Source of the DNA: an uncultured Lachnospiraceae bacterium
GTDB lineage: Bacteria; Bacillota; Clostridia; Lachnospirales; Lachnospiraceae
Reading direction: 5' to 3'
Assembly: GCA_910585345.1 (NCBI GenBank)
Contig: CAJUDS010000006.1
Location: 1-64,000, forward strand
Length of the DNA: 64,000 nucleotides
Of this stretch, positions 17,554-26,150 are shown piece after piece (the stretch's first letter is position 1; each line of letters opens with the position of its first letter). The translations under genes and the position numbers were made by a program. The notes beneath the pieces were generated by a model. It was not told the DNA's origin and searched no databases. It worked only from the letters and a program-made list of their open reading frames with translations.

Positions 17554-17577
17554 GTGTACTATGTATGTTAGTACACT
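17554..17577 (-). promoter_or_regulatory. YtrA-type operator
   Basis: GTGTA and TACAC(T) half-sites are separated by exactly 13 bases, the arrangement known for YtrA operators. The inverted repeat extends to GTGTACT/AGTACAC. It lies just downstream of the -10 box, where bound repressor would block transcription. Confidence 0.75.
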
Positions 17578-17578
17578 G

Positions 17579-17607
17579 ATTGTATAATAAGTGGAAACAA
17601 AAGTCAA
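17579..17607 (-). promoter_or_regulatory. promoter of GntR/ABC operon
   Basis: On the minus strand TTGACT (17602-17607), a 17-base spacer, then TACAAT (17579-17584), about 110 bases upstream of the GntR start. The operator overlaps its downstream edge. Confidence 0.7.
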
Positions 17608-17918
17608 CAAGTAATTGATTTCCGTGGCTTTGTATGCACGATAAACGCATCAAATTGTAAACATTTGTGTGACAGCCATGGTAAGTGCCCAGACGCAGGA
17701 TTGTACAGTTTCCACGCTGCCTCTTTGTGCGCAGGAACATACGAACGATTCCGCAAAATAAAACAATCACCATCAAAAATCATTTCTTTACACTCGTGCG
17801 TATCCAACCGGCGTCGCCCGGCGTACAAACAGAAATTTATGCCGCTCGCACCCGGGATAACCGATTCTGCATGTTCATAAAATGTTAACGCATGCGTTTG
17901 TTGTGGATTTTCGCGCCC
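17608..17918. other. intergenic region with repeat-like palindromes
   Basis: No convincing gene. At 17636-17671 lies an imperfect inverted repeat that shares most of its bases with 54619-54662 (family A). A partial family-B repeat lies at 17613-17625. Near 17884 there is a small palindrome (AACGCATGCGTT). Open frames here lack a ribosome site and family resemblance. Confidence 0.5.
17636..17671. repeat. palindromic repeat, family A, copy 1
   Basis: Imperfect inverted repeat with outer arms CACGATAAA and TTTGTGTG around CGCATCAAATTGTAAACA. It is closely related to 54619-54662. It lies about 30 bases upstream of the GntR operon promoter. Confidence 0.5.
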
Positions 17919-20900
17919 TTATTTTTTCTTCTTTTCACTGACTGCCGCAAATACAAGCAGACCGATTCCGGCAGCAAGCAGATAGACCCACCAGGAAAGG
18001 CAAAACCAAAAGTCTTTCGTCATATAGAGTGCTTCCGCCACAATCAGCAGCCCTGCTATGCGTACCCAGCGGACACAGGATTTCAATACGGCCCATACAA
18101 AAACAAACAGACACACGACTCCCAGCAGCAACGCGTCTTCCACTCTCCCTGTCCGGATGCCGTCTGCGCCAAGAATAACCAGTAACAGCACATATCCTGC
18201 TGTCTGTATATTCCACAATGTCTCTGATTTCCCCCAGATCAGACCCATGCACCAGAGAAAGAGCGCAACGGGCAGCAGACTGATTTCCAGCTCCACCACT
18301 TGCGGCCACACAAGAAAGGGCTGTATCCAAAAAGCAGTCAGCAGGCTGACAATGGCGGCCGTATACGACGCTCTCCGCAGCTTTTCCGAACCCGCGAAGT
18401 CTTTTACCGCCGCATACTGGATACTATACAGACCAAGCAGCAGGACATAAGCAAACCGCCAGTAACGGTCTGCCGGTACCGTCATAAGCAAAAGCGGGAC
18501 TGCGCAAAGGATATGATAAAAATCAATCCGCCACTGTATCGGTTTTTCCTCTTCCCGACGCGCCGCCACGACAGGTATCCGACATCTGGCGGCCACCCCT
18601 GTCGCCAGCAGACATCCGGCAACCAGGCCATACAGCCAGTCCCCTGTAACGCCATACCGGCCTTTCAACACAAAAGGCACCGGTATCATCAAAAGCGAAG
18701 AAAAAAAATGCAGGCAGAGCCCGGCATATCTGCCGCCGTAAAAAACAAGATAAGACAGCCAGAATGTCAAAAAGAACAATCCAATTCCCCAAAGCCCCAG
18801 ACAGGAACCCGTATAAAAATCACCGGCTGCGAATCCGAACATCACAATCACAGACAAATACCGCCAACGGACATTTGCAGCGATTACCGCCCACACAAAT
18901 ACGGCAAAACAAACTCCTTCCAAAAACAGACCATCAACCGCTGTGCCCCCGAAAACAGCGTCCACAGCGAGAACAACAAGGCAGAGCGTATACCCGACCG
19001 TCTGTACATCCTGCAGCGTACGGGATTTTCCCCAGATTCCTGCGAGCGACCAAAGGAACACTGCAGCCGCCAGCACATTGATCTCCAACGCGGCTGCAGA
19101 CGGCCAGACGACAAACGGCTGCAGCCAGAACGCCGACAGCAGACAGAAAACCGCCGCGGTAAGAAACGCCTTCCGCACTTTTTCAAATCCTTCAAATCCC
19201 TTTACCGTCATATATTGGGCAAAATAAAACCCCAAGAGCAGCAAATAAGCAAACCGCCAGTAGCGGTCCGCACAGAACGTCATAACTGCAATCGCAGCCA
19301 CGGACAGCATGTGATAAAAATCAATCCGCCACCGATCTTCCCCCTCATTTTCCTTCCACACAATCGGTGCGATACACCTGGCAGCCGCCCCTGTCACAAG
19401 CAGCGCGCCTGCCACGCAGCCGTACAATTCATCTGCCATCATCTGGTATCTTGTATACAATACCAGCGGAACCGGCAGAATCATAACTGCGGGAACACAG
19501 GACAGCCACTGTCGGCAGCCGTGGTAAAGCAGCACATACACCACCAGGAAGAGCAGCAAAAACACCCAGAGCGTCCACATCTCCGCCCGCAGCCCGCCAT
19601 AAAATCCAAGACCCGAAAGCACATACAAAAAGCAGAGCATCAGATCCTGCATCGGCATCTGTCTGCCCGTCTTTCTGCCTGTTATCATCAATGCCGCCAA
19701 AATAAGCGTCGGCAGGGCAGACAGCGGAAAATCAATCCCTGCAAGCAGACTGACCACTGCGACCGCAAGAAAACAATTCTCCTGTTTCCAGAAATTCCAC
19801 AAGAGCAGGAAGCACAGGTAGCATAATGCAAACACCTGGTAGTCCGGGCAGGGAGAAACGGCAGACCGGGCCAACTGATAAAGCGTAACTGTCAAATCAA
19901 AGCATACGATATAAGAGAGATTCCTCAGCAGCGGATAGCGTCTGCTCCAGACACGGGCAAGCACGGCAAGCAAAACAACCGCGCCGGAAGCGGCCAGATA
20001 CACCTGCACTGTGCCATAACCTGTCATATCGTAAAGATGCATCCATAAAATAACGGCCAAACCGTCCACACTGCCTGCGGCTGTGCACACAATATCCCGC
20101 ACACCACCCGCCAACGGCAGATCCGTCCGGATTCTCTTTCCCAGCAAAAAGCCAGCAACACTGACCGTTTCCGCCAGCAAAAAGCCATATACCGCATGAT
20201 CATTCCCTGTAAACAGCCACCCAAGAAAAACATAATGTATAAAATATTGAAAGGATAACGCAAAAATCCACCGATGCAAAAGACTCTTTTTTCCGGCAGA
20301 CAGTATCCCCGTCCCCGTCAGCGCCGCCAGCAGAGCGGCCAGTGTAAATACACGGCACGTTCCTTGTAAAACTTCCACTATCCCATAGCAGGCGCACAGA
20401 CCGGCAAACACCCAGAAATGAACAGGAACAAAACGCGCCATCTCCTGCAGAAGCATTCTGCCCGCCTCGCTCCAGCCCGCTTCCTGATTCGGTCTTCTGC
20501 TGGCAAAATTCCCTGCTTCCACTGCAGACCCGTTTCCCTGACTCTCCTGCGCTACAGCGCCCTCCGGTTTTCGGTTTCCCGTATCTACGCGTCCAATCAT
20601 CCATTCCAATAGCAGCAGGAAAAAAGCGTATAGTTCCATGGCATCGAAAAACTCCGGAAGATCCAATGCAAAGGACACCGCAAGAAACATCATGCTGACA
20701 GTCATTCCCCAAAGACAGGCATGGGTAAATACCCTGTCATGAAAGCGCCGCAGTCCCAAAAACCAGACGCCCACCGTCACCAGACTGCCAAGCCACAAGA
20801 CACGGTAACGGTTGATCCCCTCCAAAACAAATGCGGAACCTAGAAACCTGAAGTAGCAGGCTGCCAGTACCGTCAAAAACACAAATATGCTGCCAAGCAC

Positions 20901-21599
20901 ATACAGACCATTGCCTGTTTTATGGATATGCAGCTTTTTTTCCGCCACAAGACTGGCGCCAAACAGCACCAGGGCAAAGAAACCAATGAGCAGCACTTTG
21001 CAAAAATCCGGCAGGATTCTCCATGTGGTGGTAGCGAAAATCAGTCCTGCCAGCACAATAAACACAATACCAACAATAAGAGCCAGCATTCCCATTGCAT
21101 TGGCATGAGATGCCGGCTTCTCTGTCTTTCCTGTCGTCGAATATACCGGACGCTGCATCTGTTGTACATGGCCTGCAGACAGCGGCGCCGTCTGCTGCCG
21201 CTGCTGCGCCTGTGCCTGCTGTTCATAGCCCGGATATACCGGCGCCGTCTGCTGCCGCTGCTGCGCCTGCGCCTGCTGTCCATAGCCCGGATATACCGGC
21301 ATCTGCTGCCGCTGTTGCGCCTGTGCCTGCTGTCCATAACCCGGATATACCGGCGCCGTCTGCTGCCGCTGCTGCGCCTGCGCCCGCTGTCCATAACCCG
21401 GATATACCGGCATCTGCTGCGGCTGCTGTCCGTTATCTGCAGGCGCCCACTGCCGCTGCGCCTGTCTGTAATAGAATGTATGTTCCAACTCGTCTATTTT
21501 TTTCTTCTGCTGCCGGTTTTTTTCCGCCAGCACCACGATCACGGCTAATTCCGCAAACGGTGCAGCCAGCCAGAGCAAAATAAACAAAACAACCGTCAT
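17919..21599 (-). CDS. giant multi-membrane protein with repeat linker and internal duplication
   Basis: 1226 residues. Residues 1-24 form one membrane segment, followed by a cytosolic-looking Q-rich linker (about 45-160) with four 17-19-residue repeats around PVYPGYGQQAQAQQRQQ. From about 165 on there are dozens of predicted membrane segments. The C-terminal part is a tandem duplication: a unit around residues 690-955 recurs at 956-1221 (e.g. RWRIDFYHMLS.../QWRIDFYHILC, ADRYWRFAY twice, IWGKSRTLQDVQT/IWGKSETLWNIQT), with an exact 798-base offset measured at one shared string. It resembles proteins annotated 'SCO7613 C-terminal domain-containing membrane protein', whose role is unknown. Upstream is gpmI, on the same strand, 37 bases away. 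Confidence 0.8.
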   Translation of the reverse strand: MTVVLFILLWLAAPFAELAVIVVLAEKNRQQKKKIDELEHTFYYRQAQRQWAPADNGQQPQQMPVYPGYGQRAQAQQRQQTAPVYPGYGQQAQAQQRQQMPVYPGYGQQAQAQQRQQTAPVYPGYEQQAQAQQRQQTAPLSAGHVQQMQRPVYSTTGKTEKPASHANAMGMLALIVGIVFIVLAGLIFATTTWRILPDFCKVLLIGFFALVLFGASLVAEKKLHIHKTGNGLYVLGSIFVFLTVLAACYFRFLGSAFVLEGINRYRVLWLGSLVTVGVWFLGLRRFHDRVFTHACLWGMTVSMMFLAVSFALDLPEFFDAMELYAFFLLLLEWMIGRVDTGNRKPEGAVAQESQGNGSAVEAGNFASRRPNQEAGWSEAGRMLLQEMARFVPVHFWVFAGLCACYGIVEVLQGTCRVFTLAALLAALTGTGILSAGKKSLLHRWIFALSFQYFIHYVFLGWLFTGNDHAVYGFLLAETVSVAGFLLGKRIRTDLPLAGGVRDIVCTAAGSVDGLAVILWMHLYDMTGYGTVQVYLAASGAVVLLAVLARVWSRRYPLLRNLSYIVCFDLTVTLYQLARSAVSPCPDYQVFALCYLCFLLLWNFWKQENCFLAVAVVSLLAGIDFPLSALPTLILAALMITGRKTGRQMPMQDLMLCFLYVLSGLGFYGGLRAEMWTLWVFLLLFLVVYVLLYHGCRQWLSCVPAVMILPVPLVLYTRYQMMADELYGCVAGALLVTGAAARCIAPIVWKENEGEDRWRIDFYHMLSVAAIAVMTFCADRYWRFAYLLLLGFYFAQYMTVKGFEGFEKVRKAFLTAAVFCLLSAFWLQPFVVWPSAAALEINVLAAAVFLWSLAGIWGKSRTLQDVQTVGYTLCLVVLAVDAVFGGTAVDGLFLEGVCFAVFVWAVIAANVRWRYLSVIVMFGFAAGDFYTGSCLGLWGIGLFFLTFWLSYLVFYGGRYAGLCLHFFSSLLMIPVPFVLKGRYGVTGDWLYGLVAGCLLATGVAARCRIPVVAARREEEKPIQWRIDFYHILCAVPLLLMTVPADRYWRFAYVLLLGLYSIQYAAVKDFAGSEKLRRASYTAAIVSLLTAFWIQPFLVWPQVVELEISLLPVALFLWCMGLIWGKSETLWNIQTAGYVLLLVILGADGIRTGRVEDALLLGVVCLFVFVWAVLKSCVRWVRIAGLLIVAEALYMTKDFWFCLSWWVYLLAAGIGLLVFAAVSEKKKK
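21215..21420 (-). repeat. in-gene tandem repeats coding the Q-rich linker
   Basis: About four tandem units of 51-57 bases, varying by insertion or loss of codons, encode (P)VYPGYGQQAQAQQRQQ(TA/M). The DNA identity among units is high, so copy number may vary between strains by slippage or recombination. Confidence 0.8.
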
Positions 21600-21636
21600 A
21601 TATTTCCGCCTCCCCTCAGCGAAAACAGGTACCGGA

Positions 21637-23181
21637 TTATTTCTCTACGAGCAGCGATTTACCTGTCATCTCTTCCGGCTGCTCCTTTCCCATGATCTGA
21701 ATCAAAGTCGGAATGATATCGGCCAGACATCCGCCTTCCCGCAATGTATAACCTGTATCATAATTCACGAGGATAAACGGCACTTGGTTCGTCGTATGCG
21801 CCGTAAACGGTGCGCCTGTCTCATAATCCACAAGCTGCTCCGCGTTCCCGTGGTCTGCACAGATAAACAATACGCCGTCCACATCCATAATGGCGTCCAC
21901 CGCTTTCCCGACACATTCGTCCACAGCCTCCACCGCTTTGATAGCGGCAGCTTCCACACCGGTATGGCCTACCATATCCGGATTGGCAAAATTAATGATG
22001 ATCACATCATATTTCCCGCTGCGGATCGCTTCTGTCAATTTATCGCATACTCCATAAGCGCTCATTTCCGGCTTCAAATCATACGTAGCCACATCCTTGG
22101 GAGAATTAACCAGCACCCTGTCTTCCCCTTCGTTCGGCTCTTCCACACCGCCATTGAAGAAAAAGGTAACATGCGCATATTTCTCCGTTTCCGCTATCCT
22201 GGCCTGTTTCATGCCATTTGCGGCCAGCCATTCGCCAAAGGTATTGGTAACGGCAATTTTATGGAACGCCACCTCCTTATTAGGAATCGTAGGGTCATAA
22301 TCGGAAAAACATACATAAGTAAGATCCAGTCTCTTTCCTCTGTCAAATCCTTTAAACGCATCATCACAGAAAGCGCGGGTAATTTCTCTTGCCCGGTCCG
22401 GTCTGAAATTGAAAAAGATGACCGAATCTTTATCCTGAATGATTCCCACCGGCCTGCCGTCCTGTTCCACAACGGTAGGTTTTACAAATTCATCCGTCTC
22501 TTCTCTGTCATAAGACGCCTGAATCCCTGCAGGGCCGCCGTCTGCCTTCAGTCCCTCGCCTTTTGTGAGCGCGTCATAAGCGAGCTTCACTCTGTCATAG
22601 TTATTGTCCCTGTCCATTGCATAATAACGTCCCATCACGGAAGCAATGCGGCCCACGCCGATCTTTTTCATCTCCGCTTCCAGCTGCTCGGCATACCCCT
22701 TGCCGCTGGCAGGCGGCGTATCGCGTCCGTCGAGGAAACAGTGCACGTATACCTTGTCCAGCCCGTTTCTCTTCGCCAGTTCCAACAAACCGTAAAGATG
22801 GGTATTATGGCTGTGCACGCCACCGTCGGACAACAGGCCGAACATGTGAAGCGCACTGCCGTTCTTTTTACAATTGTTTACCGCATCCAGCAAAGCCGGA
22901 TTTTCAAAAAAGGTGCCGTCCTGAATCTCCTTTGTGATTCTTGTCAGCTCCTGGTATACGATGCGTCCCGCGCCCATATTCAAATGGCCTACCTCAGAGT
23001 TCCCCATCTGCCCGTCAGGAAGCCCTACTGCCATGCCGCTGGCATTTCCCTTCACAAAAGGATATTCTGCCATCAGTCTGTCCATCACAGGCGTCTTTGC
23101 CTGCGCCACTGCATTTCCATCGGTCCTGCTGTTCAGTCCGTATCCATCCAGAATCATAAGTACAACCGGTTTTTTGCTCAT
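21637..23181 (-). CDS. gpmI: 2,3-bisphosphoglycerate-independent phosphoglycerate mutase
   Basis: 514 residues. It interconverts 3- and 2-phosphoglycerate using two Mn2+ ions and a phosphoserine. Landmarks are VVLMILDGYG (metal-binding Asp), the catalytic serine in QMGNSEVGHLNMGAGR, HCFLDGRDTPP, NFRPDRAREI, and the metal site FICADHGNAEQ with HTTNQVPFI. It lacks cofactor-dependent mutase motifs. The ATG has GGAG upstream. A promoter is visible at 23263-23291. Together with eno, gap, pgk and tpiA in this window it covers the lower half of glycolysis. Confidence 0.98.
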   Translation of the reverse strand: MSKKPVVLMILDGYGLNSRTDGNAVAQAKTPVMDRLMAEYPFVKGNASGMAVGLPDGQMGNSEVGHLNMGAGRIVYQELTRITKEIQDGTFFENPALLDAVNNCKKNGSALHMFGLLSDGGVHSHNTHLYGLLELAKRNGLDKVYVHCFLDGRDTPPASGKGYAEQLEAEMKKIGVGRIASVMGRYYAMDRDNNYDRVKLAYDALTKGEGLKADGGPAGIQASYDREETDEFVKPTVVEQDGRPVGIIQDKDSVIFFNFRPDRAREITRAFCDDAFKGFDRGKRLDLTYVCFSDYDPTIPNKEVAFHKIAVTNTFGEWLAANGMKQARIAETEKYAHVTFFFNGGVEEPNEGEDRVLVNSPKDVATYDLKPEMSAYGVCDKLTEAIRSGKYDVIIINFANPDMVGHTGVEAAAIKAVEAVDECVGKAVDAIMDVDGVLFICADHGNAEQLVDYETGAPFTAHTTNQVPFILVNYDTGYTLREGGCLADIIPTLIQIMGKEQPEEMTGKSLLVEK

Positions 23182-23262
23182 TTTCTTCTCTCCTTTATCT
23201 TTTCTAAATCTTCTCTATCCTATTGCATTCTGTATGCCTGTAAAGTCTCTTGAACTGTTACG

Positions 23263-23291
23263 ATTATACACTGTTTAACAGTCTTTCGCAA
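23263..23291 (-). promoter_or_regulatory. gpmI promoter with palindromic spacer
   Basis: On the minus strand TTGCGA (23286-23291), 17-base spacer, TATAAT (23263-23268). The spacer holds a perfect palindrome ACTGTT-N-AACAGT at 23270-23282, a possible operator. Confidence 0.6.
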
Positions 23292-23376
23292 CCGATTTTA
23301 AAAAAGCGCTTGCGTCATCTGCCAAAAAATGTTAGAGTGTTTGGAATATCGTTTGAAACAGAAATGAGGTATTATT

Positions 23377-24537
23377 ATGATGACACTACTGATCCGTTTT
23401 TTCATTCGGGACAACAAAAATACGGAAGATCCCAACGTGCGTCAGAAATATGGAATTGTCAGCGGCGCCTTCGGCATTTTTCTGAACACACTGCTTTTTT
23501 GCATCAAACTGCTGGCGGGTATCTGCAGCAATTCCATCTCCATCATTGCAGACGCCTTCAATAATCTATCTGATGCCGGCTCCTCTGTCATTACTATGAT
23601 CGGCTTCAAAATATCCGCTCAGGAGGCAGACTCGGACCATCCTTTTGGACACGGCAGAAGTGAATATATATCCGGCCTGATCGTCTCTATCATTATACTG
23701 GTCATGGCTGTGGAGCTTATCCGCTCTTCTGTGTCCAAAATTCTGCATCCGCAGGCCATAGATTTCACACCGATGGTTTTGGTCATTCTTGCGCTTTCTA
23801 TTTTTGTCAAACTTTATATGTACCATTATAATCAAACACTGAGCAGAAAGATCGGCTCTGCGGCTCTTCAGGCAACTGCAGCGGACAGTTTCAGCGACTG
23901 TCTGGCCACCTCGGCCGTTCTGGCCGCCACAATCGTTTCGGCTCTGTCGGGATATCATATTGACGGCTGGTGCGGTATTCTGGTTGGGCTCCTGATCTTT
24001 CACGGCGGTGTGGCAGCCGCCAAAGATACCATAAGCCCTCTCCTTGGCCAGGCGCCTGATCCGGCTTTTATCCGCAACATACAGGATATTGTAAACCAGT
24101 ATGAAATTGTCATTGGCATCCATGATCTGGTAGTCCACGATTATGGTCCGGGACGCCGTATGATCTCCCTCCATGCAGAGGTGCCCGCAGAGGGAAATAT
24201 ATTGGAGCTGCACGATACAATCGATAATATCGAAAAAAGACTGCAACAGGAACTGCGCTGTTCCGCCGTCATACATATGGACCCGGTCATGCCGGACGAC
24301 GCTGAAACAAGGGAATGCCGCGAACTTGTCGCCGGCATACTGAACCGGATCGACAACGCTCTGTCACTCCACGATTTCCGCATTGTAAAAGGCACCACCC
24401 ACACCAACCTGATCTTTGATGTCGTAGTGCCTTATCAAGCTCCTTATACCGCCGATACCTTAAAAACAATGGTCAGAACGATGCTGCACGAAGTCAATCC
24501 GCAGTATTATGCTGTGATTCAGATTGATCATCCGTAA
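23377..24537 (+). CDS. cation diffusion facilitator (metal efflux)
   Basis: 386 residues. The CDF family exports Zn2+, Mn2+, Co2+ or Fe2+ by proton exchange. The N-terminal 200 residues have six membrane segments with the metal-site motifs DAFNNLSDAGSS (second segment) and HPFGHGRSEYISG, and DSFSDCLATS in the fifth. The cytosolic C-terminal domain (about 215-300) is the ferredoxin-like dimerising part (RMISLHAEVPAEGNILELHD). About 85 extra residues follow (a second small alpha-beta domain), making it longer than simple CDFs. GAGGT precedes the ATG. The last 44 bases overlap the convergent lipoprotein gene. Confidence 0.94.
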   Translation: MMTLLIRFFIRDNKNTEDPNVRQKYGIVSGAFGIFLNTLLFCIKLLAGICSNSISIIADAFNNLSDAGSSVITMIGFKISAQEADSDHPFGHGRSEYISGLIVSIIILVMAVELIRSSVSKILHPQAIDFTPMVLVILALSIFVKLYMYHYNQTLSRKIGSAALQATAADSFSDCLATSAVLAATIVSALSGYHIDGWCGILVGLLIFHGGVAAAKDTISPLLGQAPDPAFIRNIQDIVNQYEIVIGIHDLVVHDYGPGRRMISLHAEVPAEGNILELHDTIDNIEKRLQQELRCSAVIHMDPVMPDDAETRECRELVAGILNRIDNALSLHDFRIVKGTTHTNLIFDVVVPYQAPYTADTLKTMVRTMLHEVNPQYYAVIQIDHP

Positions 24538-25444
24538 TATCCACAGAGATATCCGCTGCCGTCTGTGGGATATATTTCTGCGCCACGACATCAACCTCCC
24601 CATACGGCAGCACAAAATCCAGAATGCCTGATGAATGCGGCGTAATAATATATTCGTTGCAGATAATATGAAATCCTTTTTCATCGGTATACCATGTGCT
24701 GTCCGTCAGAATATCCTCAAGATGCTCCGCATAATCCTCAAACAGCTCCTGCGCATAATCTGATGTGGGAAGCATCTTAGCCAGATAATTTGTACTCTCC
24801 GTCCGAATCTCATCCAGATCGGAGGCCACATCTTCCAGCGTCATACGCGCTCCCGTTTGTGTATCAAAATTATAAGCCACCCGCACAGAATTGGGATGTG
24901 CGCCGCCTGTATACTCATAGCTGTCTTCCACAATACTGATCATCTGCTCATCGACACGCATCACCGTATATTCCCGGCCAAGCTCATACCCCATCCAACT
25001 GTCCGTAAGTCCTTCCTCTTCACGCATGGAAAGATCCTCCTGCGCCATATCCCGGTACTGCGTCATCGTATCCCCATAAGATGTCTGCAGATCCGCAAAA
25101 AACTGGTTCACCGCCGTCTCTGCCTCCTCATTTCCGGGGATTGAAACTTGAATACTGTTGGTTCTGACACTGAGCAGCAGCGTTCCTTCCGCATCGGTCA
25201 GCTCTTCTTCCTGTGTTTCCATGACTTCAACTGACAATTCACCTGTGACTTCCTCTTCCTCTTCCGTGTCCGCCGTCTCACTTTCCGGTGTTTCATCAGA
25301 CTGCGTCTCTTGTGTCTCCTGCACAGATTCCTGATCCTGCGGCGCTTCCTCTTTTTTCCCACAGCCTGCACAGATCACAGACACACAGACTATGCAAATC
25401 AATAACCATTTTCCGCTTCCTTTTAACAGATTTTCTCTTTTCAT
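24494..25444 (-). CDS. lipoprotein with DUF4163/DUF3298 (RsiV-like) domain
   Basis: About 316 residues from ATG 25444, which has GGAGGAG just upstream; the frame runs 10 codons further without a site. Signal peptide with lipobox VICAGC, then an acidic Glu/Thr/Ser linker (about residues 25-75), then the DUF4163-DUF3298 pair (SVRTNSIQVSIPGNEE; EYTGGAHPNSVRVAYNFDTQTGARMTLEDV; FHIICNEYIITPHSSGILDFVLPY). Domains of this kind occur in RsiV, the lysozyme-sensing anti-sigma factor, but here there is no sigma-binding segment. It follows thiN by 13 bases. The C-terminal end overlaps the CDF gene tail-to-tail. Confidence 0.88.
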   Translation of the reverse strand: MKRENLLKGSGKWLLICIVCVSVICAGCGKKEEAPQDQESVQETQETQSDETPESETADTEEEEEVTGELSVEVMETQEEELTDAEGTLLLSVRTNSIQVSIPGNEEAETAVNQFFADLQTSYGDTMTQYRDMAQEDLSMREEEGLTDSWMGYELGREYTVMRVDEQMISIVEDSYEYTGGAHPNSVRVAYNFDTQTGARMTLEDVASDLDEIRTESTNYLAKMLPTSDYAQELFEDYAEHLEDILTDSTWYTDEKGFHIICNEYIITPHSSGILDFVLPYGEVDVVAQKYIPQTAADISVDITDDQSESQHNTAD

Positions 25445-25457
25445 AACTCCTCCTTGT

Positions 25458-26093
25458 TTATTCCCACCGTACAATTACCAGCAGAGAACCGTTTTTCACT
25501 TCAATTTCCGCTTTTTCCCCTATAAACTCATTGCTGATGCCAATCGGGAAATCGCAGGTAACTACCGCATCCGTCAGCGGATATTTCAGCCCTTTTTCCG
25601 TGACGCCTTCCGCATTCCCTCCTGCTGCAAAAACAGAAACCATTCCCTCCATTTCCTTTCGAAAGGAGATGGATTCATTACGAATCAGCGTGGCCATCAT
25701 ATCACCATCCCAGATATAACCTGACGCTTCCGCATTCTTTAAAAACTGCAGAACCTGCAGATTGGCAATCGTATGTTCCAGCCGTCCGCCAAGAGCGCCG
25801 TACAGATGAAATTCCCGGTATCCCTTCTTAAGCCCGCAGCGGACAGCCGCCATCGTATCAGTATCATCTTTCACAGTATTCAAAGGGATTATACACCTAT
25901 TAGGAAGCTCTTTTTTGTATGTTTCATCCAGAGAATCAAAATCCCCGATCACCATGTCCGGCTCTATGGCAAACGCCTGGCAATACAAAAAACCGCCGTC
26001 CACCGCGATTACATAATCCTGCGGTCTCACAGGGATATCCGAAATTTCCAGATCCCCCGCGCAGACCAGAATGCACCTGCTGTCTTTTTCCAT
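25458..26093 (-). CDS. thiN: thiamine pyrophosphokinase
   Basis: 211 residues. It transfers pyrophosphate from ATP to thiamine, giving the cofactor thiamine diphosphate. Landmarks are VIAVDGGF, DMVIGDFDSL, the catalytic acidic run VKDDTDTMAAV, and GALGGRLEHTIANLQVL; the C-terminal beta domain binds thiamine. Length is normal. It is followed closely by the DUF3298 lipoprotein gene. Confidence 0.95.
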   Translation of the reverse strand: MEKDSRCILVCAGDLEISDIPVRPQDYVIAVDGGFLYCQAFAIEPDMVIGDFDSLDETYKKELPNRCIIPLNTVKDDTDTMAAVRCGLKKGYREFHLYGALGGRLEHTIANLQVLQFLKNAEASGYIWDGDMMATLIRNESISFRKEMEGMVSVFAAGGNAEGVTEKGLKYPLTDAVVTCDFPIGISNEFIGEKAEIEVKNGSLLVIVRWE

Positions 26094-26150
26094 ATTTCCT
26101 CCCTGCCCGCTATGTCATCCTCAACACGAAAACGTTTCCTCTCTGTCAGA

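Noticed and set aside
17604..17828. 74-codon minus-strand frame upstream of the GntR gene
   Set aside because: Its end lies over repeat A and the promoter region; no ribosome site, no conserved pattern.
18300..19826. 508-codon plus-strand open frame
   Set aside because: Antisense to the giant membrane protein; the translation is rich in Arg/His/Gln/Pro without any domain, as expected for a shadow of hydrophobic codons.
21215..21420. Regularly spaced repeats that could be mistaken for a CRISPR array
   Set aside because: Units are contiguous, in frame and encode PVYPGYGQQAQ-type peptide; there are no unique spacers.
21041..21583. Ala/Pro- and Arg-rich frames over the linker repeats, looking like a repeat protein
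   Set aside because: Produced by reading the tandem Q-rich linker repeats in other frames.
21784..23253. 489-codon plus-strand open frame
   Set aside because: Antisense to gpmI, whose catalytic motifs are intact; no family resemblance.
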